NCBI RefSeq assembly: GCF_000247695.1
Contig: NW_004624742.1
Coordinates: forward strand, 5,741,654-5,805,653
Length of the DNA stretch: 64,000 nucleotides
Source: Heterocephalus glaber
Lineage: Eukaryota > Chordata > Mammalia > Rodentia > Bathyergidae
Direction: 5' to 3'
Shown here: in pieces, positions 45,466-57,299 of the stretch
Numbering within the stretch: position 1 is the stretch's first letter
How the letters are laid out: each line of letters starts with the position of its first letter
Position numbers and translations under genes: made by a program
The notes under the pieces: model-generated
What the model saw: the letters and a program-made list of their open reading frames with translations, nothing else
Databases searched by the model: none
What the model was told of the DNA's origin: nothing

Positions 45466-46566
45466 CAAAGCTGGAGGCATCACATTCCCTCTCCAGCTAT
45501 CAAACTACATTACAAAATCTCTATTAATCAAAACAGCCTGATATTGGCATAAAAATAGACATGGACCAGTGGAACAGAACAGAGAACCCAGAAATAAACA
45601 CATTTACATAAGGTCAACTAGTCTTTGACAAAAAATATACAATGGGGAAAAGAAAGTCTCTTCAGTAAATGCTGCTAGAAAAAATCCATACACAAGAGTG
45701 AAATTGGACTCTTGTTTTACACTATATATAAAAATTAACTCAAAATGAATTACTTGAATGTAAGCTCTAAAACGACAAAACTCCTCAAAAATAGGGGAAA
45801 AATGCCTTAACACTGGCCGGGGTGATCATTATTAATATGACAGCATAAGGACAGACAACAAAAGCAAAAATAAACAAATGGCACTATATAAAACTAAAAA
45901 GCTTCTATGTAGCAAAGGAAACAATCAACAAATGAAATCTATAGAATCAAAGCAAATATTTGCAAATAAATGACTGATATGGGGCTAATATCCAAAATAT
46001 ATAAGGAACTCAAACAATAGAAAAAAAATTAAAAAGTGGAAAAAGGACTTGAATACCTATTTTTCCCAAAGAAGACATACCAAAAAGATAACAGGTATAT
46101 AAAAAGATGCTCCGTATTACTAATCACCAGAGATGCAAATAACAAAGAGCTATCATACCTGTTAGGATGACTTATCAAAAGGACAAGATAACGTGTTGGA
46201 GAGGGTATGAAGTAAAGGAAACCCATGTACACTGTTGAAGGAAATGTAAACAACATGGGATCTCCTCCAAAGACAACTACCATATGATCTAGCAATCTCA
46301 TTTCTGGAGAAAAAAAAATACATACGAATGAATTATATATGGATGAAAGAAGTCAGTATCTCAAGGAGATGCTGGCAAACCCTCTTCATTGTGAAATTAT
46401 TCACAATAGCCAATCCTGAGAAAAGGGAAAATCTTGCCAATTTCAGTAACACAGGTAAACCTACAGGGCATTATGCTAAGTTAAATAAGCCAGATACAGG
46501 AAGACAAATACTGTATGATCTCACTTATATGTGGAATCTAAATAAGTCAAACTCAAAAACAGTAGC

Positions 46567-46661
46567 CAGGCTGGGGATGTAGCTGTTGTAGAGCACATGT
46601 GCTGAGCATGCACAAGGTCCTGGATTAAAACCCAGCACCACAATACAAACAAACAAACAAA
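46567..46661 (+). mobile_element. ID-like SINE
   Basis: aggctggggatgtagctgtt, aaacccagcaccacaa, (AAAC)n tail; inserted in the L1 3' region. Confidence 0.76.
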
Positions 46662-47037
46662 CAACAAAAATGGAGTAGAATGCTGGTTGTCAGGGGCTGG
46701 GAGGTAGGAAAAAAAGAGGAGGTACTGATTAAAGGACACAACCTTTCAGTTATAAGATGTGGGGATCTAATGTATCTTAGGGGTAATGATGAATGTTTTA
46801 ATTTGATAATGTATTATATAATGCATATATATATTTAAAATTACATCATATACTTGGAATGTATATTTGTCAATTAAATATTTTAATTAAATATATTTGT
46901 CAATTAACTATTTTAAAGTAAAAGACAATGTTTTCTGGTCACATTTAATTATATGGAATTAATATCTGCTAGCATCTTGTCATACAGACATACTCTGGCC
47001 AGTACCTTAATTTTTTTCCTGAAAAATACCTTCCCAA

Positions 47038-47207
47038 GCCAGGTGTGGTGGTGCATGCCTGTAATCCCAGCACTTCCGAGGCCAAGGCAAGAAGATCACC
47101 TTGAGATTGAGGCCCACCTGGGCTACATAGTGAGCTCAAGGCCAGACTGAATTGCACAGCAAGACCCTGTTTCAAACCAACCAACAAACAAAAAAACAAA
47201 ACAAAAC
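47038..47207 (+). mobile_element. B1-like SINE, long form
   Basis: gccaggtgtggtggtgcatg, caaggccagactgaattgca, (AAAC)n tail. Confidence 0.84.
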
Positions 47208-47212
47208 TTTCC

Positions 47213-47599
47213 TGTTATGGCTTGTATCTAGATGTCCCTCTAAAGCCTCATGCAGTCCCAGGTGGGCCTTTATGGAGGTGGCTGGATCTAGGGTGTGTGA
47301 TGCTAGGATCAAGGATTCGATTAGATTATGGATGTGAGTACTACCTGCCCTAAGGGTGGTAGCTGTCATAAAATAAAAGGGAAAAAGGGTTGTTGCTTGT
47401 CTTTTGTTTTTTGCCTTCTAATTACCCTGCCTTACCACGAACTATTTCACCTCTGTGATGCCTCTCTGCCATGTGCCACCCTGCCTTGGAGACAGTTGAC
47501 TATGGGCTGAAACCTCTACAAATCATAAGCCAAATAAACTTTTCCTCCTTTAACTTTGGGTTTTGGCTATTTTGTCTCAGCAACAAGAAAAGTAAGACA
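47213..47599 (+). repeat. Solitary LTR, MaLR/ERV-like
   Basis: TGTTATGGCTTGTATCTAG to AGTAAGACA. 5-bp flanks tttcc and cttcc (4 of 5). AATAAA near 47535. Same family as 37531-37914. Confidence 0.76.
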
Positions 47600-49940
47600 C
47601 TTCCCATACAAAACCTGAACATCTCAAGGCATGCTCCCTTTGGTGAACAAAGGAGCGGCCGCATGGAAATATTTTCCAGTCTTTGTTCACTAGGGGGACC
47701 TCAACAGTTTTCATCTTACAACAGACTGACCCGACAGTTTTCATAGCCTTATAAAAGACTTATATCAATAAATATTATTAAAATATATTATTATACTGTT
47801 TATATCAATTGTCAACAAAGGGATAAATTCTAAATATGTTATTATGGTGTGCTTACACTGGTCATTTTCAAAGGACTAAATATCCTGTAAAAAACAATAA
47901 CAAGGTTTTATTTTTTCTAGTGTACTAAATGTATTTGTACTTTCTGACTGTACAGGTTTTCTAATATTTGTTTATGATAATAACCTCCTTTTGATTCAGG
48001 TATTTACCTTTTCATACACTCCAGCTATTTATGACAACAGATACATACATGGGCTGAGATATTTTCTTTAGATGGTATCCTATCAAAAGATAATTTATTT
48101 ATTTATTTATTTTAAAACGATAATAATTTAGATAAAAACTTCTGGTGTTTTTAAAAAATGAGTACGTTTAACAATGGCTATTTTATATCAAGCTGGACAT
48201 TTAAATGTGTTACAAAGGTAAAGTCATCATAATTGTCATGGTAAAATATTATTTGTGGCTCTTTTTCTGTTAATATTCTACAGGAGTTCAACTACTAAAA
48301 AACAACCATGACTGATAACAGTAAGAGTTCTCTACATTTTAAATTCCAAAATGCTTGTTATTCAGGTAAAACTATAATAGTTAAGTTCATTACTCTTGTT
48401 ACAATGCTAACGCTATTGACCTCCTCTTCTGGGTGTTCAACAACTAAAGTTTGGAGACCGGAACTAAAAGGTAACTGGACTATGAGGACAGCCAGTATTT
48501 TGGCCCCAGCCCCTCAAGGTCAACAAAGATCCAGGACATGAGGGAACCTTCTCCACAGGGTCCTACATCTTTGGTAAGTCACTCAACCTCCTGAACAGGG
48601 AGATTGCTGGACAGCAGAGGACAATGTACTGTGTGCCAAAGGAGGCTCATCAAGAAAAAATCTCCCACGCTTTCACTGAAAACAACTTGGTCAAGTAAGG
48701 CCATGACCCATCCAGACGGCCGACACTGACAGAGGAGCAGAGAGGCTCTATACATGGGTCTAAAGTAATGGCCTGGGGAGACTTAACTGACCTTGATAGA
48801 TAACAAGAGGTTCATATTGATTGACACAGGTCTCACTTTAACTTGGTCTTAAACACCCAGCAGAAAAAATAACCAAAAGAGGTATAAAACAATGACATAA
48901 TAATAAAGCTAGACTTCAGAAAAATTAAGACATAGCCCACCCATTAAAATCTTTTGGTTCACTCATGACACAGCCATTTCAAAAAGACAAAACTTTGGGT
49001 ACTAAATAGAAGCGAAAATCATTAATTAGCTACAAGTGTGTACAGATTCTTTTCAAAAAAATTAAAAGAAGTTCTTTACAGGTACCCAATCCTAGAAACC
49101 ACTCGTCTCCAGATCTCTCCTTTTAGGTAAGTGTTTTTCTGATTCTGTGATAACTAATTAACTATCGTGTAGTGATCAAAAACAAAAAAACAAAAAACCA
49201 TAAAGTAAGAGTATTGGGAAAAAAATCACCTGCTTGTCAGCCACAGTCAGGGTAAGTTCTATACCAAGCAGCTACAAGATTTATTCCTTTTAAAATAATG
49301 TACATCCTTGTTCTCTGTTTATGATGCCTCTTCTCACTGTGCTCATATTTCCTGGATACCTACCCGTGTCTAAAAAGATCAAGCCTTTTATGTTACACTT
49401 GATCGCCTTAAGTTGGCCAGTGTCCTTGTTGAGGTTATCAGTTCTCTTTATTTTTAAATATATCTAGGAGGCTTCCAAAAACTGAGAGATACAGGACTAA
49501 AACTGTCCTTTACACAACTATTCCATGGCTTTGCTGGAACTATCAACCTAAAATGTGTGCTTTCATGGCCTTGAATTTAAAGGAGAAGTCAGGTTCATAG
49601 TAACACTATACTCATCGGTATGTTGGCCTCCAAAAGACATTTGCTCAGTTACATACACCTTTTATATTCCAAAAAAAAAAGGATTATAAAGATTATATAA
49701 ATTGTGTTTATCACTTTTCCACTCATTCTCTAAGAGCAAGGACATGACACATGGGCCCTTAGATCAGGAGCTATGATCTCTTCCATAACAGTCTCTTACT
49801 TCTATAATAAATGAGCCCCTAAACTTCCAGCTGTCTCTGTAAAACCTACGTAAATAATAAATAAAAAAATTACATGTCAAATGAAAAAAATTAAAACTCA
49901 ATGGGCCAGATAGATATGCCCCCCAAGGTACTAATCAACG

Positions 49941-50250
49941 GTGGGGTACCTTTGGTTCCTGGAGCTCATGGCTCCCCTGGCTATTACTACTCTTGGGACC
50001 CCTCAGTATTATCTGTTTAATTCTCTGTTTTGGACTGTGCCTGGTTCACTGTTTTCAAAATTTCTTGCAGGAACGACTGAGGACATTCACCAATCAGGCA
50101 GTCTCGGAGTTCATCTTTGCAGGGTACCAGCCAGTACGACAAAAGGAAGAGGTCCCCACTTGCCACAGGCCTCATCAGATCCAGGTCTAGCCCCGATCTT
50201 TGCCCCTTGTCAGCAGGAAGCAGCTCCAGAAGAGACCTTCATCCAACTAT
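49941..50250 (+). pseudogene. Degenerate retroviral env transmembrane-subunit end
   Basis: Overlapping frames (49941-50255, 49993-50190) cover a long hydrophobic anchor followed by a basic-polar cytoplasmic tail, with the layout of gammaretrovirus-like env C-termini, immediately 5' of the LTR. A frameshift and stops break the reading upstream. Identification by layout and general resemblance. Confidence 0.5.
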
Positions 50251-50270
50251 CATAAAACAAAAGCCTGGAA

Positions 50271-50642
50271 TGACAGGTCTCCCACCACCTCAGCAGCTAT
50301 TATGTATAGCCCTCTTCCTATCATGCCTTGCCCCCTCCCCTGTGTGACATCATACCAAGATGGTTGCTCCCACCAAAGAATAAACCCTTCTTCCCAGCAC
50401 GCCCCTGTTCCCGCCTAGAAAGTAACCTAATACTCGCTCACCTCCTACCACCTAGTGATGTCACGTCACGGGCTCCTCCATTCCCTAGTCACTACCTCAC
50501 TCAACCCCACCTCAGGCCCTACAAACCCCACCCCAGTCTCTATAAAAGACTCTCGCTGCCCCGGCCTTATTGCTTTTGTCTCTCCTTTGTTCAGAGCCAG
50601 CCCGGCAGATCTAGTCCCCTAATAAAGGCTTGTTGTGGCCTG
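50271..50642 (+). repeat. 3' LTR of retroviral copy 2 (U3-R)
   Basis: Starts TGACAGGTCT. TATAAAA at 50541-50547, AATAAA at 50621-50626, then the R end and poly(A). Unlike the LTR of copy 1 in sequence. Confidence 0.72.
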
Positions 50643-50679
50643 AAAAAAAAAACAACAAAAAAACCCAAACCTGAACATC

Positions 50680-51412
50680 ATTGTTTATAGAAACTTTACT
50701 GTATTCATAGTGGGCAAACCTTGGAAGTAACCAAGATGTCCTTCTTTAGGTGAATGGCTAAACCATAGTACATTCATGCAATGGAATATTATTCAGCACT
50801 GAAAAGAAATGAACCATCGCCAGGCATGATGCACGCCTGTAACCCTCCGCTACTCAGAAGGCTGAGATAGAAGACTGCGAAGTTAAGCTCAGTCTGGGCA
50901 ACCTAGCAAGACCCTGTCTCAATAGTTAAACAACAGATGTAGCTCAGCAGTTGAGTATCTGCCTAGCATGCATGACGTCCTAGGTTCCAAACCCAGTAGC
51001 ACAAAAACAAAATAAAATTATCACCCCATGAAAAGATAAGGAAGAAACTTTAATGGATATTACTAAGTGAAGGAAGACAATATTAAAAGTCTACAAACTG
51101 CATTTTCCAACTATATGACATTCTGGAAAAAACAAAAACTATGGGGAGTAGAAAGATCAGCAGTTGCCAAGGATTTGAAGAAGAGAGATAAACAGATTTT
51201 GGGGGGCAGTAAAACTATTCTGCATGAAATACATGTGTCAAAATATGTAGAATGCATAACACCACAAATGAATGTAATGTAGGCTATGGACTTTGAGGAA
51301 TAACGATGTATTAATTAATGTAGGTTCACTGCTTGTAACACTGTACCACTCTAGTGTGGGATGTGGACAGTGGGGGAGGGTGCATGTGTATTGTAAACCT
51401 AAACACCTCTAG
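50680..51412 (+). mobile_element. Old LINE-1 3' end with inserted SINE
   Basis: aatggctaaaccatagtaca, atattattcagcactgaaaa, then after the SINE ggaggtgatgg-like decayed 3' UTR (aatgtaggttcactgcttgt). Confidence 0.65.
50820..51018 (+). mobile_element. B1-ID fusion SINE
   Basis: gccaggcatgatgcacgcct, aacagatgtagctcagcagt, ccaaacccagtagcac, A-rich tail. Confidence 0.74.
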
Positions 51413-51419
51413 AAAAAAT

Positions 51420-51700
51420 GCATTCAAACACACACCCCTTTCCTACTACATGCCTGATTACTAATTTAAAATTTTTGTTCCCAGGTTTTTTTTCAACTAC
51501 CCTTTTTAAAAGTCCAATATACCTATCTGGCTTTGACTTCTGCAATGTTCTCCCCCAAATCATTAATACCTTCAAACAATTTAAATCCTTCATTGTCCTT
51601 CCAGTTATCTTCCCAGGCTTCTCTGTAGCATTTAACATAGCTACCAATAAGGTACCACCTATAAAGGCTTTTTACCAAAAACATGCAGCTAAATCTAATT
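51420..51700 (+). mobile_element. Possible LINE-2 fragment
   Basis: Pyrimidine-rich (ctctgtagcatttaacatag, gttctcccccaaatcattaa), resembling the central L2 consensus. Weak. Confidence 0.35.
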
Positions 51701-51704
51701 AATC

Positions 51705-52535
51705 CCTTACACTTAGCTTTCATTTAGCAAAAAACTCAGAGGTTAGAGCTGTGCTGTCCAATATGATAGCTTCTAACCACAAGTAACTATTAAATTTAAA
51801 GTAATCAAAATTTAATAAACCTTAAAAATTTGGCCACATTTCAAGTGGCAAGTGACTACTGCATAAGACAACAGATACAAGCCACTGTAATAATGCTAGA
51901 AAAGTTCTATGGAAGAGCACTAGAATAAATTAAATGAAACCACAAAGAAATATAGAATATAGAACATTCCACAAGAGAAACAGCTATTTATTCATTGCAG
52001 CACTGGGGAGTGAACCCAGGAAAACTGAGCTACATCCCCCAGGCTTTTTTGGGGGATAATTTAGGGAAACTGAGGTAATTATTCCTTTTGACAGGTATAA
52101 TAATAGTATGGTGATTATGTAGAGAAAATGCATGTTCAAAAAGCCTAGTGTGAATGGTCCTATCTTTAATGTGTTTTAAAAGCCTGAAGAAATATACACA
52201 GAAAAACAAAAATGGCGATGACAGTTTTGTTGGAAAACTTTAATAAACTTAAGTATTCAATGATAGAAGGCTGCAGCATAGACTGAAAGTAAACAAAAAG
52301 ACCTTGCTAATTGTTTTTGGGCAAAACAGCTAATATTTCATAATCTGATTATCTTCTCAGGGTTGAATGTGTGGCATTCCTTGGTTGGAGGCCCTTGTTT
52401 CAAATGTGAGATGAAGTTTACTACACAGTAAAGACTAAGACATTTTTCTACTTCCAAAGTATTCTTTGTAATTATTCTACCTTATGTTCAAAGTATTTTA
52501 ATCTTGTTTCTTATTTTAAAAAATTAAAAAAAAAA
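51705..52535. other. Intron 1 segment, mostly unassigned
   Basis: AT-rich. A 50-bp antisense ID-like remnant at 51993-52045 (gcactggggagtgaacccag); nothing else recognised. Confidence 0.4.
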
Positions 52536-52540
52536 ATAAC

Positions 52541-52668
52541 TTAGCCAGGCATAGTGGCACATGCCTACAATCCCAGTGCTCTGGGAGGCAGAGACAGGAG
52601 AATTCGAGCCTAGCCTATGCAACCTAGCTACTTTAAGAGACCCTGTCTCACAGTAAAAAATAACATTA
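52541..52668 (+). mobile_element. B1-like SINE
   Basis: agccaggcatagtggcacat, cctatgcaacctagctac, gaccctgtctcacagt. Confidence 0.78.
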
Positions 52669-53305
52669 TATAGGCGACCTCACATAATCTATTGCCTGTC
52701 CTATGTGAAAAGTCCACTGTTCAAGTGAGTTGTCATTTTATTGTTATTTCTGCTTTGAAAACGTTTTGCCCATGGATATGTTCCTAAAAAGACATCACAA
52801 GCAGTTGAATCTAGCATCAAGAAGAATGGAATATCATGTAGTAACCACCAATTAAAACTGCCCAATGAAGGATTATGAAAAATTCTGGTTTTCTCTGTTG
52901 AAGATTATTGTGCAACAGTGTAATATCCCCTTGTCAGATTGCCCCACGGTTCTATGAATAAGTTGCCTCAAAAACCACATCCTTTTTGTCCACTCAATAA
53001 CTCATTACAAAATAACTTTGGTAATTCCAGAGAGATTCTTGGTGCAAAATTAAAGGATTTCTAACAAAAAAACAAAAAAAAGGCAAACCAGAAAAACAAA
53101 AACAGTTTATTTGAATTTTAAGATCGACATGGCATGAAATTTTGATGAAAATAGCATACAACAAAATTTTACACCGTCCCATCCTTATCTGTCAACTAAC
53201 CAGGTCTCTCCTACTGTTTGGAAATTTCTTATACAGAAATGGGTTTTTTTGCACTTAATTCTTAGAAAATGTCCCTGGACAGCACATACATTACTGCCCA
53301 ATTCT

Positions 53306-53492
53306 TTTTATCCAGTTCTAGGGGTTGAACTCAAAGCCTTTGGACTAAGCCACATCTCCAGCCCTTTTTTATTCTCTTGAGACAAGGTCTGGCTAAATCA
53401 CTCAGTGGCCCAGTCTGGACTCAAATTTTCAATTTTCCTGCTTCAGCCTCTCAGAGTGCTGGGATTACAGGCATGTACCACCTGCTTGGCTA
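53306..53492 (-). mobile_element. B1-ID fusion SINE (antisense)
   Basis: tagttctaggggttgaactc-like ID end (ccagttctaggggttgaact), ccacatctccagccc, antisense B1 gagacaaggtctggctaaat. Confidence 0.74.
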
Positions 53493-53669
53493 TTTTTTTT
53501 TAACAACTGCATAGTGTATTATCATATGGATATTATCACATGGATCATATTATCATATGGTTATTGTCATTGTTACTACTGTAAGCAATGTTTCAGTGAG
53601 TATCCTGGTAAATACATCATTGTATATATACAAATACCTATCAGATATATTTCTATGAACTTCTGAGAA

Positions 53670-54660
53670 AATGCTTTTTTAAATTTATTTTTTCATTAGT
53701 ACATGTTAGCAGTGCATAATGATCACATTCACTATGGGGGATTTGTACGTGCACATAACACACCCTAATTCTCTTTTTTTTTTTGTCCTCCTCCCCTCCC
53801 TCCAACCCTTGTTTCCCTCCCATTTTACAAAAGCTCTATTTCCATTTTTTCCTTTTATTTCTTTACACCCCTTTTCCCTTCCCTCCCCCACCCCATCTCT
53901 TGTCCCCCCTTCCCATTTAAACACATTTCTCATACTTTCTAGTATCTCCCCCATTTTGCTCCTTATTTATACTTTGGTTTTCCTGAACAAGAGAAACAAT
54001 GAGATATTTAAACTTGTGTGTCTGATTTATTTCATTTAAGGTTATGGCTGCATCCATTTATATAAATATCACATTTTCTTTATCCATTCATATATTTTGA
54101 TGGGCATATGGACTATTGTCAAGATTTAGCTATTATAAATTGTGCTATTTAAACATGGGTATGTGTGTATCGCTGTGGTATGATTTTTAACACTTCTGGG
54201 AAGATACCTAGACGGGGAATAGCTGGGTCAAACGGAACCTCTAATTTTAGTTTTTTGAGGAATCTCCATACTCCTTTCCATAGTGGTTGTACCAGATTAC
54301 ATTCCCACCAAAAATGAAGGATTCCTTTTTGCCCTGAAGCCTCACTAGCATTTATTATTGGTTCATTTCTTGACAGCCATTCTTTCTGGTGTGAATCTAT
54401 ATGTTGTTTAATTTGTATTTCTCAGTGATGTTGAACATTTTTTCATGTATTTATTGGCTGAACTTCTTTCTTTGAGAAGTGGCTATTCTCCAGATGTCCA
54501 TTCTTTGATTGGGTCTTTAAATTTGGAGGGGTCTAATTTTTTTCTGCCCACAGTTAGATATTAGTCCTCTCTGGACCAATGCTTTTAGCCATTCAGTCTG
54601 AGGAACCTTCCTGACTAGAATTCTTGAGTCCTGAGACTAGGACAATACCCATTTGTGAAG
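53670..54660 (-). mobile_element. LINE-1 3' end (antisense)
   Basis: T-rich tail, C-rich 3' UTR 53785-53930 (complement of the purine-rich L1 3' UTR), then ORF2 tail sequence (tggctgcatccatttatata, ggatatggactattg-like). Co-oriented with BRDT. Confidence 0.82.
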
Positions 54661-54726
54661 GTCCTTGCTTTCTTTTTTCTATCTTCAACTTAAAAAAGAA
54701 AACAACAGCAACAACAACAACAAAAG

Positions 54727-54908
54727 CAGGTACCAAGGACTGAATCACAGGGCCAAGTACTCTACCACTGAGCTACTTTTGCAATTTTTTTTTTTTAATT
54801 TTGAGGAAGTCCTACCAAAGTGCCTTGTTGCCCAAGTTGCTGGCCATGAGCTCCATCTTCTTTCCTCAGCCTCCCAAGAAGCTGGGATTACAGGTATGCA
54901 CCAACATG
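54727..54908 (-). mobile_element. B1-ID fusion SINE (antisense)
   Basis: aggtaccaaggactgaatca, then antisense B1 (cagcctcccaagaagctggg). Confidence 0.72.
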
Positions 54909-55391
54909 TACACACTTCCTGTGCTATTTCCAACATTTCTATATTAGCTTCTCTCTATATACACTTTCTCAAGTTCCTTAAAATTCCTTCACTTATGATG
55001 ATTGGAGTTTTCTTGATGCCATTAATATCTCTGCATAATCAGGACTGAAATACCCTGATTGCTCCAAATCTTAAATTTTTCTCTTAATATATTATCTGCC
55101 TATAGCCTCAATCTCCTGTGTATCTCATACCAGGGCACCCAGAAAAACTACTTTGTCTTCACTCCTCATTTTACACTTGGCTTTTCCTCACTATTCCTCT
55201 AAAACTCCCCACATACTAGTTTAACACTTACCATGTTTCGTTATTAAGTCCAATGGATTCTTTCCAAATCTTACTTGGCCTTTCAGTAACATGTCACTTG
55301 ACTATTATTGTGACTCTCTTAAAATTCTACTCTGGTTTCCAGGATACCATTTTCCAAATTCTATTTGTTACTTTATTAAATATTTATAAAG

Positions 55392-55540
55392 TAGCTGGAC
55401 ATGGTAGCACATTCCTGCAATCCCAGCACTCAGGAGGCTGAGGCAGGAGGATCACCGTGAGTTTGAGGCCAGCCTGGGTTACATGGTGAGTTTAAGATCA
55501 GACTAAACTACATAGAGATACCCCATCTCAAATCCTCCTC
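55392..55540 (+). mobile_element. B1-like SINE
   Basis: agctggacatggtagcacat, gagtttgaggccagcctggg. Confidence 0.82.
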
Positions 55541-55767
55541 CTAAATAAATTTATGCATTTTCTTATGCAAATCTCAGCCACTCCAAGGTAACAAATACCT
55601 TTATACAAATGAATGCTAAATATAAATTTATATATTCTGTATATTAAATGTGCTCCTATTCTCCACCTCCCAAACCACTGCTTTTGTTTAATCATTTGTC
55701 ACTTCTCACATAATGTAATGGTGATGTTCTAATTTTTGTCCAGCAACTCGCTTAGGACCATTCTTCA

Positions 55768-55914
55768 AGCTGGGTGTGGTGGCACACATCTGTAATCCCA
55801 CCACTGGGGAGGCTGAGTCAGAAGGATCACTGTTGAGTTCGAGGCCAGTCTGGGCAACACGGTGAATTCAAAGGCAGCCTGAACTACACAGCAAGACCCT
55901 GACTCAAAAAAAAG
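55768..55914 (+). mobile_element. B1-like SINE
   Basis: aagctgggtgtggtggcaca, ggcagcctgaactacacagc, 8-A tail. Confidence 0.84.
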
Positions 55915-56195
55915 GGGAGCGCATTCTTCAATCCACTATCCTTTATGTTTTAGCACCCCTTTTAATTAAACCACTCAACCGCTTCCCATTGCCAGAGAAC
56001 TTTCTGGACACAAGCCCTCCTCAGCTGTCAGCTATAATAAATGGGCTCAAATCTGACACAGGGCGTGGCACATCTCTATTGTTCTCTCATCCGTAACACT
56101 TTATAGTATGTCCCCTGGTGCATCTCACCTGGTTCATCTTTTGCTAGTCCACTCAAGCTGACATTGGATCAGCCACTCAACATTTTGCAATTCTG

Positions 56196-56308
56196 AGCCA
56201 AGTGTGGTGGTGCACATCTGTAATCCCAAGACTCAGGAGCTGGGGCAGAAGGATCACCTTGAGTTAGAGGCCAGCCTGGGCTACACAGCACAACCCTATC
56301 TCAACCTC
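56196..56308 (+). mobile_element. B1-like SINE
   Basis: agccaagtgtggtggtgcac, gaggccagcctgggctacac; shorter right end. Confidence 0.8.
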
Positions 56309-57100
56309 CACCCTCAAAATCCCAATTCTTCACTGTGCCACCGTAGTCTACAAACACCTCTATACCTCTAAAACATTTCTCTCCCAGAGCTTCACTCACA
56401 GGCCAGCACCTTGAGGTCAGGCCCACCTCTGATTCTGCAGCCCCCAACAGGCGTTTTTCATGTTCTGAAGATTTAATAAAGTTAGTTGAATAAATCAACC
56501 ACGAACACGACCTTTCTGTCCCAAATGTCAACAGATTAAACATAGATGTCAATTAAACTCTTCTGCCATGCCCAATTTACAGTACGAAGAGCAATTCAGT
56601 CCAAGTGTACAACTCTGTGGACCTCACCCCAACCTCCTCCTTCCCACCGCTACTCCCCACCCTTGCAGAAAAACCAAGCTCGGGAAGGGGGGGGGGCGCA
56701 GGGAACGGGTACAAAAGGATCCATAGGCTTACAGTTCGTAAAGTCAAAGGAAAGCAAGTCACACTTCATCTGGGCTTCAGCTCATACCTCGGAAGGTTTC
56801 CCCTCAACTGCCTTGCCCGTCACCCATTGTTAATGGGGGAGGGGAGAGAGGGAAAAAAAAACGGTTCCCTGGGGTCGCACCAGATGGGCAGCTAGCGTGG
56901 AGTCACTTGTAGAATCTCTATTACCTTTTTTTAAAAAGACTTTATCTGATCATCTCTTTCTGCTTCCACAAGGCAGAAGTGCAAGGCAGCGCTTCTCTCT
57001 CCTCCACTCGACGTCGATCGCCACCAGCTCGGCCTAATGGCTGCCGCTGGCTGGCTGCGCCTAGGGCTTTTACGGTAGACCCTCCGCGGGCTGGCTGCTG

Positions 57101-57105
57101 ATTGG
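57101..57105 (-). promoter_or_regulatory. CCAAT box
   Basis: ATTGG on the plus strand reads CCAAT on the minus strand, within CGAACCAATCAG, a good match to the NF-Y core. It is about 40-50 bp upstream of the inferred exon 1. Confidence 0.55.
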
Positions 57106-57114
57106 TTCGAACCT

Positions 57115-57124
57115 GTCACGTGAC
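57115..57124. promoter_or_regulatory. Palindromic E-box GTCACGTGAC
   Basis: A perfect 10-bp palindrome with a CACGTG core, the class bound by bHLH-ZIP factors such as USF, MITF/TFE and MYC/MAX. It lies 10 bp from an inverted CCAAT box inside the CpG-rich patch. Which factor binds cannot be told from sequence. Confidence 0.6.
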
Positions 57125-57299
57125 CACGCCCTCAGGCGAGCAACGCCCTTGTCACGGCTCCACAGCCCAGGGTCCCAGGGTGGATTAGGGAGTGAGATTA
57201 CTGAATGCCAGCCCACTGCAGAGAACTGTGGGTTTGGGAGTAGAGCGCTGCCCTGGGGCTTGCTGTTAAAACAACTTTTTCCACTCAATGGTTAGTCTT

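Larger units (their letters stand above)
44746..46915 (+). mobile_element. Old LINE-1 ORF2 end and 3' region, with SINE insertions
   Basis: tttggaataaaattaactaa, ttcatactatccaaagtgat, accagtggaacagaacagag, gagatgcaaataacaaagag, tactgtatgatctcacttat are in ORF2-to-3' order of an older L1 subfamily. Interrupted by SINEs at 45060-45465 and 46567-46661. Confidence 0.78.
47624..50666 (+). mobile_element. Retroposed endogenous retrovirus transcript, copy 2 (class I-like), antisense to BRDT
   Basis: 3-kb degenerate fragment with env-region and 3' LTR sequence, no 5' LTR and no gag or pol recognised. A poly(A) run starts at 50643, 16 bases after AATAAA (50621-50626). It is bounded by AAACCTGAACATC at 47611-47623 and 50667-50679, an exact 13-bp duplication. 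Retroviral integration leaves 4-6 bp and no poly(A), so LINE-1-mediated retroposition of a viral RNA is inferred. It begins mid-sequence, so it is 5'-truncated relative to copy 1. Frames are broken; no complete gene. Confidence 0.75.
55050..56480 (+). mobile_element. LINE-2, long fragment split by three SINEs
   Basis: aagtccaatggattctttcc, ggcctttcagtaacatgtca, ttccaggataccattttcca match the central L2 order as remembered. 55920-56190 (aaccgcttcccattgcc) and 56320-56480 (gtttttcatg ... taataaagttagttgaata) look like its 3' part. Confidence 0.6.
56925..57130 (-). promoter_or_regulatory. BRDT: Probable BRDT promoter and untranslated first exon
   Basis: Short CpG-rich island upstream of the gene. 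Read on the minus strand it shows a palindromic E-box (CACGTG, 57117-57122), then a CCAAT box (57105-57101), then GC-rich sequence running to a good splice donor, AAAAAG followed by gtaatag, with the last exon base at 56925. The first exon would be roughly 56925-57060. The island is seen directly; its assignment to BRDT rests on position, orientation of the CCAAT box and the donor. No TATA box is seen. The transcription start is not determined, and further untranslated exons in intron 1 are possible. Confidence 0.6.

Noticed and set aside
53719..54039. 106-codon plus-strand ORF, Pro/Leu/Phe-rich
   Set aside because: Complement of the purine-rich L1 3' UTR; composition artefact.
56546..56895. 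Overlapping plus-strand ORFs just outside the CpG patch
   Set aside because: Two frames open over the same Pro/Ser-rich sequence, no splice or domain evidence.
57070..57288. 72-codon minus ORF across the CpG patch
   Set aside because: Explained by the CpG-rich promoter; not conserved-looking and overlaps the promoter motifs.
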